Below are positions 10,721-23,800 of a DNA stretch of 64,000 nucleotides, one piece after another (the first letter of the stretch is position 1; every line of letters begins with the position of its first letter). The translations under genes were made by a program, and so were the position numbers. Source of the DNA: Homalodisca vitripennis (lineage: Eukaryota; Arthropoda; Insecta; Hemiptera; Cicadellidae); NCBI RefSeq assembly GCF_021130785.1, contig NC_060213.1, positions 135,236,001-135,300,000 on the forward strand, given 5' to 3'. The notes beneath the pieces are model-generated. The model did no database searches and was not told the origin of the DNA. It saw only the letters and a program-made list of their open reading frames with translations.

Positions 10721-13700
10721 GTAAATTGGTGAGTCGTGCATTTTGTACAATGTCAACGACAATAAAGATCAGTTCATTCTAACGTTCTAGACAAATACCT
10801 TTAAATATGTTTTGGTGAAACCGGCTCATTAAATGTACCATAGTTATGATTTGTAACTTTATTGCCCGAGCCATATCTGAAATTACATTAATTTTTCTCC
10901 TAGATGTTAGTTTTATTCTAGGTTCAGACAGATGCCCTCTATTATCCCCTAGGCTATGATTGATGAACGAGAATCATAGAGAATAAAGAAGACGAGAATC
11001 GCTTAGCCAGAGACCCTCAAATACCATTACAATAATTTCTCCACTAACAACGTAGCTTTAAAGTAATTGGGTTTTATCGTAATTATAGCTTCCTTATAGG
11101 TTTCAACGAATTTTGTATCACAAAAAACATATATTCCATAACAACTGTTTGACAAATTATAAGTATTAAAATAACATAGTTTGGTAAATGTGTCATGTGT
11201 AAATGTATATTTAAATTACAATTCTAAATAATAATCAACAACCCTCAAAGCCCAAATTATTCATAGATTAAACCGGGATTATACAACTTGTTTACTGATA
11301 TTTTGATGAGTATATAGGTGACTTCAACGAATAGGGGCCAATTGGAAGAAATGCCAAGTGAATAAGGTTTAATTAAATAAAGAAGATAAAACTACTTTTT
11401 GCTTTAGAAAACGATCTACTGCTTGTCTTTGATCCTTGTATTAAGTGACAGAGTAATTTAATAGTTATAACGTAGTCGTACTGAAGAATGAAGAATAAGT
11501 TATATTGTATATTAGGTATATTACAGAGTATTACATTCGAAAATTAAGTGTATTTTATAAGCTTTGTTTACTGTTATCATATTTGATCAATCCACGACAT
11601 GGCTTTTTACTGTAAACAATTTTTATGAATTAAATAGGGTAGTTTGTGATTAGCTCAAACTAACACATTTTAACAAAAAGAGATCAACCTATTTTTAAAA
11701 CAATTTGTATAAACCATAAAAACATAGAACTGAGCTTGAATAATTCATTACGAATAATTGTCATCCCACAATACAGCAGATAGTTAAAAATTAAGTCTAC
11801 ACCTTCAAATGAAAACAACTGCATAGTAGACAGTGTTAAGGCTCACAAGTTACATCTCTGTGTTTCACCGATTTACTCTAACTTAGATTCCTCAGTTAAC
11901 GTATTGATTCTCGTACACAGTTGGTTGTGGCTGAACATTTTCAGTATCTAAGGTTTCATAAATGGAAGAATGCAAAATGTTCTTATCATATATGTATGGT
12001 GAGTACTTTTTAAAAGTCGTTCATATCAAGTGATCATTTTTATATCGTGTTCTGGCACTTTTTATAAAGAAAGCTGTGACTTTTTCCAAAGAGGATGAAA
12101 CGGATTTTTAAAAACTGTATTGAGATGTTTACACAATTCTTTAATTCGTCTTTCTGAACAAATTGTTTAAAATTATTGGAATTTTGTCGTAACTAGAATA
12201 GTTTTACATATCGAACACTAAGTTTGTTAGGAAAGTAATTTCGTCAATAACTCAAATTTTCATTTCTTTCATTGTATACTTCCTATTCCTTTCGTCTCAA
12301 TAGAAAGTTCTGCGTTCTGCACCCCGACGTAATGGAGTTGAAATTTTTTCTGCTGTGAAAAGTAGGCTAAGCTTATATTCTTGTTCTACTCTAATTCAGA
12401 ATGCTGGAATGTGTAGTTTAATTTAACTATAAGAGTGAGTATTTACTTTTTGTCCATTTAAAGTTGTATTTATGTTACATGATCACATTTGATATTTATA
12501 AACTCAACTTTGATAATACAGGTATAAGCAATCATTGACATAAAAATGACATCCCGATATGCAGTGTAGCCTTCACATAGGAATTTCAAGTTCTAAAGTT
12601 GTTTTATCACACAACTTAATCGTATGATTTACATCTGTAGAATAGTTATTAAGTTGATTATTTGAGATGACATATGCTAATGAGTACTCACAAGAAATCC
12701 AATTCAATAATCTAAAACTTCAAAATCAATACTAGGCTATCATAATTTCTAGGTATGTTATGCCTTGAATCTGATAAAAACTACTTGAAATAAAATGTCT
12801 TTACAAGATAACAATTAAATTCATGCTCCTCAGATCATAATAATATGAACCATGACAGCTCTGGTCAGTGTTCATGACTACTTGGTTTGAAAAATTTGTT
12901 ATCAGTGTTTTAATTTGTCATTTTAGTTGTTACAGTTGCGTAAAATTTGCCTTTTAGTTCTTAATGATAATGGTTATGTCAGATCATAATTTCATTTAAA
13001 ACTATTCAGTATCATTAAAATTAGACAATCCCATTTAAATGAAATGTTTGTTTATAAATTTTAGAAGGTAAGGTATAGGAGTTCGTTTAAATTAGACTAG
13101 GTATTTTCCAATTAAAATTAAAGTGCAATATTCTATAAAGCATAGGTGAAATACTTATTTATGAAAAGTTTAATCCATGTAGTATTTGTGTAAATTTAGA
13201 TCCTTCTTGACAGAGTGAAGTATACCATAGTCCCAGATGTGCTTTGTGTGAACTACACTTTGAATGGGGTGCGCAGATTCATGATTCCAGACTTTTTTGT
13301 GCGATATTGAATGGGATATGCAATTTTTACAAACAAAATCATTAGCCTCATGTATGCCTTCCAAGGCCACTTGTATCATTCAGTAATAATGCCTATTGCA
13401 TCTTTAATAATAGATTGAGATCACATCTTCCTGAACTGTTGTAGTGATGGACTAACTTAAGTTACAGAGATTTGATTATTTTAGAGTATCACTTACTTCA
13501 GAGTTGTTTGGTTAAATCTTATCAGATAACGATGTGATGATTGGATAATGTCCGATGATTGGCTGTAAAGAATATAACTTTCAAATAGATTACAAGGTTA
13601 TGCACTTGGTACTATGGTATGATACAATTGTAATTAGTTTTATGTGATTTGAGGCATCCAGATGACATGATCTAAAAATTGTAAACATAGGTCTTGTTAT

Positions 13701-13726
13701 TTCTAGTATAAATATCTTTTTTTGTA
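10721..13726. other. Intergenic, no gene seen
   Basis: About 3 kb of AT-rich sequence. The minus-strand frame at 13170-13379 (69 aa) has no recognisable domain. No terminal repeats or tandem arrays were found. Confidence 0.4.
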
Positions 13727-13734
13727 CTCATTTA

Positions 13735-14466
13735 GGTACTTTGGGATTATACCGACCACACCAGTATGAAGAACACAAAAATAGAAATTTATAGAAACAA
13801 ACATGATAGAACGAAAAAACAACTCTTCAATTACAAAATTACAAACTTACAAGCATTTCCAGGTATTGTGATCGGTATTGTTGTCGCTGTTATCTTATCT
13901 TTCTCGAGAATCCTGATTACGGCAGGCCGCGCGGCATCACGTGATTTGCACGGTACATAATTGCCTTTCCATTTCAATTCAATTTATATTTCTGATTAGC
14001 CCCTCTAGAATTTGATATTTTACTGATAGGTACTATCTCGAGGGATGTTTTTCTTTCGTCGACATCAGCGCTGCCCCGCGCTGATGGCCGGAGGCACTCG
14101 CATTTTGGGTGGCGGAATGTGATCAAGAATAAAAACAAGTTTTGAGTGTTTTTTTAATAAAGAGTTTAGTTTGGTAAATGTTTGTTTTTGTTAAATTTTT
14201 GTGTTTGGAGAAATGTAGAGGTAAAACACGAAAGTACAACAAAGCGATGCACCAGCTGAACGGGCGGCGAGGCTCTGCAATCACGTTATCTACTAGACGC
14301 TCGACTTTGACCTCTGTCTGAGGATGGGGAGGGGAGGGGTTTGCGATAAGACAATTCCTGTTTTATACTGACGAAATAGTCTTCTACGCTAATCTAGTAA
14401 TCAGTAGAAGCAAAATGTTAAATAACGATTCATGTCTGGGTGTGGTCGGTATAATCCCAAAGTACC
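13735..14466. mobile_element. Non-autonomous TIR DNA transposon, copy 1 (8-bp TSD)
   Basis: A 732-bp element with near-perfect inverted ends. The left end starts GGTACTTTGGGATTATACCG and the right end is its reverse complement. It is flanked by the exact 8-bp duplication CTCATTTA (13727-13734 and 14467-14474). It has no transposase frame. The interior includes a GC-rich block around 14060-14110 and the segment GGTACTATCTCGAGGGATG near 14028, also found in the foldback at about 42.6 kb. A second copy is at 43280-44024. An 8-bp duplication suits hAT, Merlin or P-like transposases; the ends do not settle which. Confidence 0.85.
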
Positions 14467-14474
14467 CTCATTTA

Positions 14475-17367
14475 TGTTATATTGTTTTGGTTTAATTGTA
14501 ATTGTAAACTGGCTGCTTACCGTTAGAATAATTGAATTCAGACCTACTGTACATCAAATTTCCAATAAAAATAATCCATGTAGACTGATAAGAGATTAGA
14601 ATCAAATTCCATAAACAATTAATTATAAGCAGGCCACTCTAATTTTTCATTGCTTAACATAAAAGAAATAAGTAAGTATAAAAGCGATCATTGGTGTGCA
14701 AAAGACCAAAAAATTTGTTTTAGTGACTACAACCAGCATGTAAAATGCATTCTTGTTTTGGGGCTTTGGAAGCGAGCACACTGAGTCGAAAAGTTCAGAG
14801 ACCAGAAGAAGGTCCCACACTATACATTATTTTTAGTACTAATTTGTAGAGCTAACAAATCAACAATTGTACTATAAAACAGAATTGACACAGTTGTTTA
14901 TGTTTTTAAGGTCATATTTTCTATTTCATCCTTTGAATGCCGTGGCCATTTCTTAGTCATGTATAGAAGGATCTATGGGGCGTTCCTAAATTACGTAACA
15001 CCCAGGGAGGGAGGGGGTTTTGACACAGCATTACATCACTATTAAATCTCAACAATCAATAGATTGTATTTATTCACAAAATTCACTTCTTTGCTCCTTA
15101 AAGATTTTAAAGTTAGTATATCCTCCCCCCCCTAAAAAGCAAATGGAACAAAGTCCGATTCTCCATATAAATGCCACCTTTTAATGGTAAAAACAGTTTT
15201 CTTGAGTTCTGTTTGTGCCAATCATTTTGACTGAACTGGAATTTGTAACTTTTGAGCCAAACGTTGACAGTAAAGATAAAACATTGTGGGTAAACAATGT
15301 CTATTATAAATAATAAAAGAATGACTTGGTGGTCCGCCATGGAAGGAGATAGAAAGTGTGGTCCTGCATGTCTGGTGAGACGTACAGGCAAGTGTGCGGC
15401 GACTGGCACTACAAGCAAGAAGTCTCTGAATTATCTGTCAGTTGTGCATGTACATTACATATTATGTAATTATAAACCACTTTTATTCTTATACTTTTCA
15501 ATATCTTATAAGATTTTAAGATGGTAAGTTAGCCATTAAAATTTTGGAAAACGAGTGGTTATAGCTCAGTTATTATTTATCGTAGAGATAAACAAAAAAG
15601 ACAATTGTAGACCAGGAATTTCCTTGTCATTTGCAAAAATGTTTGTTATTGGTTCCTACATGGTTTTTTTATACATATCTTAAGGCCTTTCTGACTGTGG
15701 CCATTCAAGTTTTGAATAATAGGCTATAATATTGCTGAAATTCGTAACCAACTCAAACTAAACATGGTACTAAGTTATCTATACATTGCTTCAATAAGTT
15801 CATAAGTAGCCTCTACCAATAAAAGGGTTTAAGATGGCAGGCAATCACATTTGTGCAAAACCTTTATCTGGGCTATTTCAAAACATTAATAAAAAATAAA
15901 ACTGTTTATAAAATTGGTGATCAATTCCAAGGACATTTTTTAATAACTCTAAAGGTTTTTAGGTGGAGGCCATTCAAAGGTTTTAGAAGTATACCATAAT
16001 ATTGATTAATTATAAATATAAATATGTTTGCAGGTACAATTTTGGATGGATGGTATTGTATTGTATGTATTGAATCAACAATTTTAGGTAAAAATTTATA
16101 TGCTTATCACGATTATTGATGGTTTATAAATATTTGAAAACGTTAAAGTATCTTGAAATAAAAATCGTTTTAGAGTCATCGTACCATCGGTCTTGTGAAA
16201 ATCTACAGTTTGACATTTTGAGATACCAGCCACAAGTTAAAACTACCTTACATCCGACTAAGCTGGAAGGAATATTTATAATTAATTTACATTGCTTCTG
16301 GACTACTTTCCCTCCATCTCAAAACACTGTAACATTCCGATTCCATCAAGATACAATCAGAAGCGATTTCAACTTGCAAGCCATTATTACATTACAACCA
16401 CTTACCTTAATGACTACAAATAATATATTTGTTAAAGCCCAAGACTACGATTTCATTATTAATTTTTTAATCTCTGTACTTGTGTACTAGTTCGCATATA
16501 ATTATCACGACATGGAAATCTTCCTTATATAACCTAGGCCTTTACTTCCCTGGCAAGAACATACACACTAATACATGTTGGCTCCGCAGACCAAAAATTT
16601 AATTGAACTTACAAACATTAGTTATTATAGCTCTGTACTATTGTCGCTCAATCTTCCTGTAGACCTATAATATTTTTTATGTAAATGGAAGGTTTCAGAC
16701 CTATTTTTGGCTCTTAGCTTGCAACTTTGTGCTGAGTTGTGGAGATGCTATTGATTGTGGTGTTTGACTTAGATGCTAAAATGTGTACCAGGAAAGATTG
16801 CTAATTATTGCTAAATCCTTTGGTACACGAGAATCAAGGACTGCCAGGAGGTATGGTGTGGGCAACAGCAGCAGACGCATCGGTAGCAAGAAACTAAATA
16901 CCAGAAATGATGAAAAAAAGGATTCTGATTGAATTATTCAACCGATTTTAAAAGTTTATATTACAAAATTTATAAAACATAATTGCCTACTAAATGTTTG
17001 CCTGCAAATTTTCATACGTTAAATAGAAGTTGTATAAGCCTATAGTTAATTTTAGTATTATAAATCAAATATTTTTTCTGCTTCTATACATCAAATTCTA
17101 TGATCAAAAGTTTAAGTTAGTTTTGAAAATTAAAAGAGAAACAGAAAAATAATTTGACCACAGAGGTGCTGGTATTCATTGGATAAAATTGTTAACATTT
17201 TTTTTATATTTTTAGCCTTAAATAACTGTTTAATTAATTGTTATAATTTTATTGTCATTTTATTGAGTATATATTATAAAACATTACATGGACTCAGTTG
17301 TTATTAATGTTGAACATGGAGCTTGTATTGGCTATTCTTAACTTAATCATTACATTTAGAACTTACC
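14475..17367. other. Intergenic, upstream of FoxJ
   Basis: No gene. Near 14978-15030 the sequence GGGGCGTTCCTAAATTACGT followed by a G-rich run resembles a common arthropod repeat end, and a C-rich run near 15120 may belong to the same remnant. The frame at 16116-16490 (124 aa) resembles no protein I know. Parts of this stretch may hold a FoxJ 5' UTR exon. Confidence 0.4.
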
Positions 17368-17449
17368 AACCAATACTAAAAACTTTTTATTTTTGTGAGG
17401 CGTTGCTATCGAAAGGCCTCACAAAAATAAAAAGTTTTAAGTATTGGTT
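17368..17449. repeat. Near-perfect 34-bp hairpin (small foldback element)
   Basis: The left arm 17368-17401 begins AACCAATACT. The right arm 17416-17449 ends AGTATTGGTT. The arms pair over 34 bp with one or two mismatches around a 14-nt loop. No target-site duplication was recognised. It lies about 0.4 kb before the FoxJ exon. Confidence 0.75.
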
Positions 17450-17851
17450 CAGTAGTTAATAATTAATTTTGTTAATTTCCAGATTACCTTAGTGTTTATT
17501 ATTTATTTTGTTTTTATTATAAATCTAGTTATTACAATAAAAATAAACACAGCCCTTGAGCAGAGACATTTTACTTTTGATTTGGCTTTTCCTTTTCGTT
17601 AACCCGTATTTTGTTCTTCTTCTATGGGGCGGCCTATTGCCTTGCACTTGAGCCTCAAGGGACTTTTGCACACCCAGGAGGCACACCATAAGGCCGAACA
17701 GTATACGGTTTCAGCAGTTCTAAGAACCGCCGAAAACAACCGATCAGATCCTCCTGGGGAAATTCGCCAACCGTATTTTGTCAGCTAGTATTAGAAGTAT
17801 TTTAAACTTCACTAAATATTATTAACATATTACACGATTGTAGGGGGTATG
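17450..17851. other. Region before the first FoxJ coding exon
   Basis: Holds a moderately GC-rich block at 17630-17770 that looks like a short interspersed repeat, but no tRNA-type promoter boxes could be assigned. It ends in ttgtag at about 17846-17851, a possible splice acceptor for a FoxJ exon starting with 5' UTR. Confidence 0.35.
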
Positions 17852-17864
17852 CTGGTGGAGGGCC

Positions 17865-20800
17865 ATGGCCGATTTGGTGCGGGGACTCAACAACTCGGAC
17901 TGGATGCCCACCGCCTCACCCTCACCCACCGCCTCCCCTGGCCGCTCACGTGATGGCAAACCTCCTTACAGGTGCCTGCTCTAGTTCCTCATATTATTTA
18001 TACACTGCTATGAGATCTTTTTTATTTAAATCTGGTTACAAAAAGAATAAATAATATTGTTATGGAACTCCGATTGAATTTGTTTATATTTCAAGAGAAA
18101 TATGAGATATCAAGTCTAAGAACATTGCCTACATTTTGTGAAAGATTTCCTTAACAATTCTGTAAGCTACTTTGTGTTTAAAGTGTTATAAGTGTTAACT
18201 CTGCAGGGACCATGTTATAAGCAATTCAAAGATTGTTTAGTTATGTTTAAATATTAAAGAAATTTAAAATGTCTACGTCAAGATGTATCTTAGGAACATT
18301 TTGTTGTCAAACAACACTTGAAATTCATATTAAATAAACTGCAGATCTATACCAAAATTACAATTAATAGATTAAATTTAGACTCTAACGCCCATTAATT
18401 AACATTAAATTCTAGAAAAAATGTCCTAACTGTATTCAGAAGTCTAAGATGAAAATTAATCATATAGATGAATTTCGGAGGTGTATTCAATCAATGTCTC
18501 TCTCCGTCCATTACTGAGATGCTTTTGCTATGTCCAGGGTAACAATAATAAAATAATGACAAAATCAGTGATTGCATAAGTTATGGTCATGCGGCCTCTG
18601 GCAGGACATTCTTGAACTTGTACAGCTTCCTCAGCCTTCCCATAGCTCATTGTATAGAGTGGGTGGTACAGTCAGGTGAAGGGAACTATTGTCTAATGGA
18701 AAGCAGAGAGTTCTAGCCTTATTGCATATATCTGAACTTTCAACATCCAGTATTACCTTCGTGTTTCTCTCATAAAATGAGTATACCTAAGAGATGCACC
18801 TTGCAAAACTGTACACTCATCAACTGGAAATTTGAACTCATCTGCAATTGACCATCTAATTACTTCCTTTAAGTCACCATTGACCATCTAACAACTTCCT
18901 CTAAGTTACCATTGACCATCTAACAACTTCCTTCAAGTCACCATTGACCATCTAACAACTTCCTCTATGTCACCATTGACCATCTAACAACTTCCTTTAA
19001 GTCACCATTGACCATCTAACTACTTCCTCTAAGTTACAATTGACCATCTAACAACTTCCTTTAAGTCACCATTGACCATCTAACTACTTCCTCTAAGTTA
19101 CCATTGACCATCTAACAACTTTCTCTAAGTCACCATTGACCATCTAACAACTTCCTTTAAGTCACCATTGACCATCTAACTACTTCCTCTAAGTTACCAT
19201 TGACCATCTAACAACTTCCTTTAAGTCACCATTGGCTATCTAACAACTTCCTCTAAGTCACCATTAACCATCTAACAACTTCCTAAAGAGCTCACCATTG
19301 ACCGTATAAATGTGAAAAATGCTTATTCTAAAGCATTTAAATATTATAGTTAACTGATAGGTATTCTGACATACTCTTTTAGTTGATTCCAATAACAGTG
19401 ATTTGACGTTTTTTAAACTGTTATTTTAGTGAGTGTTTGTAAAGAATCAGTATAGCTTATGGATTGACTCTGCTACCATATTAATTGACTACAGTAGTCA
19501 ATGCACCAGATCTAGAGGTAAAGAACAAACAAATCCCAGTTTCTTTTTGCATAGAAAACCAGGACAAGTTACAGAGCCATTAGGAAGAATGTGGAGGAAC
19601 ATTCAGACTTGGTGCTTTGCGACTAAAATCAAACTAAGGAGGAAACAGCTGACCCAAGGATCAAAGCCTTAAAAGGTTAAAACCTTATTTGTGGTAATCG
19701 ACGATTATCTATCAAGAGAAAAAGCACTGACTACTTAATTTCTTATGGTGGTAAATATGAATATGTTGATTTAGTTGAGACACTATTGAAAACTTTAGGA
19801 GATATCGTGACATTAACTTTCTTTTTATTCTTTGTTGATTTCATATTGTGATGTTTACCTTTTGAAATACAATTTTGTTTTGCAAGTTAACCAATTGGGC
19901 AGATCATTCCCAAATCGAAGTACTTGTTCCAATTCGATTAGTTATTGATTGGCTAGATAATTACATTGTGTTTATTTTCGTTAATTTATGGTGTCATAGA
20001 GTAATTTAGTATTGTGATTTACTTGGTGATTAGTGTTATAGTGACTATAAATTATAATAGAAACAATTATTTTTTTTTACTGAAATGTTTATTACTCTAG
20101 GTCAAATAAACTAAATATACATATTTTATAAAATGGACACAATATTAGGCAATTTCTGGAGAAAAGATTATGTATGACATGAAATGTTACTTTTGTATTT
20201 ATATTTTTACAATGAGAATTATCTAAAACATACTAAATTTTTTCAGTTTAATGCACCTTATCACATGTTTAATTTGTAACTTTTATATCATTCTGCATAC
20301 CGGTAGTTCAACAAATGTTATTTATTTAGAAACAACGTACCATTTGCAAACTAATGGCTATTCTAGTTTTATTTTTCTAAAAAAATAGTACAATTCAAAC
20401 GAGAGCTCCCCTCTTTAGATATTTTTTCTACAAATGCATAAAAAAGAATGTAATTGTTTTTATAAATAATTTATAATAACATAGTAAAATTCTCTACTTT
20501 TTTTTAAAACAATGTTCGTATATGTGTATTTAATTTATATTTTTAATTCTTTTAAAAATAGACTTAAAAAATAATAAAAAATGGCCTGCAAATAAGTTAA
20601 ATGACCACCACATGGAGGGTTAGGCCCTAAAGGGTTATATTGAAGAATTACCAAGTGCTGTACTTATACTTTTCTAAGGTTGTAATGTTGTATATTTCAG
20701 CTATGCCAGCTTGATTAGATTTGCAATCACCAACGCTCCTCAAGGCAAAATGACCCTGTCTGAGATTTACCAGTTTATAATCCAGACATTTCCGTACTAC

Positions 20801-23800
20801 AGGGATGCCACCACGGGCTGGAAGGTAAACATAATACAAGGTGTAATGTAAGGTAATTACATTAATTTCAATGGCAATTATGTACAAAAAATAGTGGGAA
20901 CGTTTTTAGGACTAGTGATTTTAGGGCACACATGCATTTTTTATCAATCGTCTTTTGGAATCATTTGATAAAAATAACTTTTTTGCTGTTTGTGTGATGG
21001 TGTACTTGTCAGTCATAGAGCACTAAGTTATTTTTTCTTTAAAGCGTCACTAGGATAAAATTTCGTAACCTTGCATTGGGATTGTATTTATATCTAAGCC
21101 TATTTGTGGTGTAGGATATAGAGATCATTATCAATACCTTTTTCAATCCTGAGAATTACTTATATTGCCTTCCATGTATGCCAATAGTAAATTGTTTTAA
21201 AGGCCACAAAAGTGTTCAACAATATAATACTAGGTATACAAAAAATGTAGTTACCATAAAATATTATTTTAGTCACACACAACAAAGTGTTGTACCTGTA
21301 TATTTATCTGTTGAATCGTTAAATAGAATTCCTTTATCAACTAGTAGACTGTGCTATAATAAATTTAAGTCTAGACTTAAGAAGTCTTGATATCTAAATT
21401 TGTACAGTATCACTGGAATTTTCATTGTGACACGGCTAAGTTGAGAATGGCTATGTGGTAATCTGATCTCAAGTTTGATTTTAAGCTTATAGACCACTTC
21501 TAATTCGTCAGAACTAAGTTGTATTAACGATGTACATTATCAAAAAATGAATATGAAAGCTATTTAAACGGAATGGATTGGCAAAGTTAAGGGAAATACA
21601 TGAAATTAGCTTGGAGGTATAGGTGGGAGCTTATCAAAGAATTTAATTTTTAGTTTCTATAGAATTTATTTCTATTTTATTTTTTATTTTTTATAAAACA
21701 TGATATTACTACGTAGAAAACATATTTGTCTACAGAAATAAAGTCTATATTTGCAAACTTTCCAATTATTTTTATTTTATTATTTTATTTTTTATTGCCA
21801 CTATTACCATATTTGCTATTTATAAGTAGGTATGCATGTAAATATACAAGATCGAAAGTTAATTTTACACACAGTTTATTCGTGGTTCTTAATTTTTATG
21901 TGCATTGATTTTATTTGTGTGCATGTTTAGTGAGTAAAATCTATACGCAACAGGAAACACAAATATTTACAAACAATTGAATTAATTATAGTAATAAATT
22001 TCATTGCGGTTATTTTTATTTCTTTTTAAGTTGAAATAAGACATAAATGTAAAGCTGACTTTTTGTTGTGCTTCTGTTAGATATGTTTGTTCTATAAGCC
22101 GAATAAATATATATATTTAAATGTAGTGACCTACCAAACAGACTGTTTAATACGATTGTTTGTTGTGCAAAGATTACCAGACGAATATCATGTTACGTTA
22201 TTGTAATCGTTAAAATAAAGCACTTTGTCTTCTTCTTCTGTTAGCGATCGGAAACATTTGCATGATAAATAAATACACCTTATATAATGCAATGAACCAT
22301 GAAAATGGCAAGATTAATTTTAAATCTGTTTTTTCTGCATTACAGAACTCCATTAGACATAACCTGTCACTGAACAAGTGCTTCACAAAGGTGGCCAGGC
22401 CCAAGGACGACCCGGGCAAAGGTAGCTACTGGGCCATCGACTACTCCCATGCTCACGAAGAGACCTTCTCCAAGAAGAAAGTCAAGATGCCAAGGGTAAA
22501 TTTCTGTCAGACAATTTTGTCTCATAACAACTTTATTCGGACTAAGCTAAAAATTAAATAGTCATATTGAGAGTTGTCGAAATAAATGAGTTAATGCATC
22601 CTCAATATGTCCTTCAAAATCAGAATAGGTTATTCACACAACGGAACACAACAAACAAGAATGTTTTGTTTTCTGTGCAAGTCAAAACATCAAAATAAAG
22701 AACCATTAACCCCTTCACGGTTTTTGACGTAATATTAGTGATTGTGTAAAAGTGTGCTACTGACATAATATTACGCATCATTATATTATTCCCGTTTTGT
22801 TCTGGTGTCTGCCATAATATTGCACAAGAAGCATTTCTATGACAATCACGTGATGCACAAGTATTTCTGGTGTTTTCTACTAGATGTCAGCACTTCCTTG
22901 GTCCTCTATCATGCATGTTTGCACCTTGGTGAGTTTGTTGTTTAAAATGTTTAAAGCAGAAAGCTTTAAATACAGGACGCTTTCATTATTAAAGTGGTAT
23001 AATTTTGTTTGGCGAAATGGAAGTTGTAAGCAGATAGTGCATATTTAAAGGGGTTCTGTCATGGTATGAATAAAATATTTAGTCTTTATAAAGATATTGA
23101 TCTTAAATTTTAAATTTATATTTTCAATATCATATATAAAACTGTAAAAGTTGTAAAAAAAATTAAAAAAATTTTTTTTTCAGGAAAAATTAGCTTATAG
23201 TTTATGCTAGTGACACGTGGAATTGGCCTTGTAAACCGGGATTGTTTTGTAACACAGATCGTATATTGTTGTGTTACAGGCGTCTCCATACAGCCCCGAG
23301 TGTAACAGCAACAGTAGTGATAGTCGGCAGAAACCTGCCAGTGTTACACCGACACACACGCCTACAGGTAACAATGGATCACATAACTTGATTGTAACTT
23401 TTCTGTGATATCAGACTGCTGTTTCCACCTACTGTGCAGTTTGTTTTAGTCTATATAACTATAACCTATTTTGGTTACCACTCACTGTATCACTGTAAAC
23501 AAACAACATACCACCACGAAATAAATATAAAATATCACCAATGTGATCAATCAGCTGATGAGAAAGTCATGTTACAACAATAGGACATGACTGGCCTTGC
23601 ATTGTGCTGCTACCTGCCGGGAATAGTTTTGAACTATTTTAAACAATATTGCAGCCGTTTTTTCGCAGTAAATTTACTGGTTTGCTGTTGAGTAAGAATG
23701 TTTCAGCTGAGTGAACTTGTAATTTTGGTTTAAAAACAACAACGAAATTTTTTTTTTAGTTATTAATTGTTATAAATTAAAAATATAATAGTGTAACAAA

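Noticed and set aside
16116..16490. 124-aa plus-strand frame between SdhB and FoxJ
   Set aside because: No recognisable motif, AT-driven composition and no neighbouring exon signals; kept as non-coding.
18846..19302. CRISPR-like regular repeats
   Set aside because: The repeats are contiguous 32-bp units with no unique spacers, in an intron-bearing animal genome; a minisatellite.
19433..19672. 79-aa frame in FoxJ intron 1, possible piggyBac scrap
   Set aside because: A GSKP-like ending and Cys/Trp content are not enough; no aligned transposase motif could be followed.
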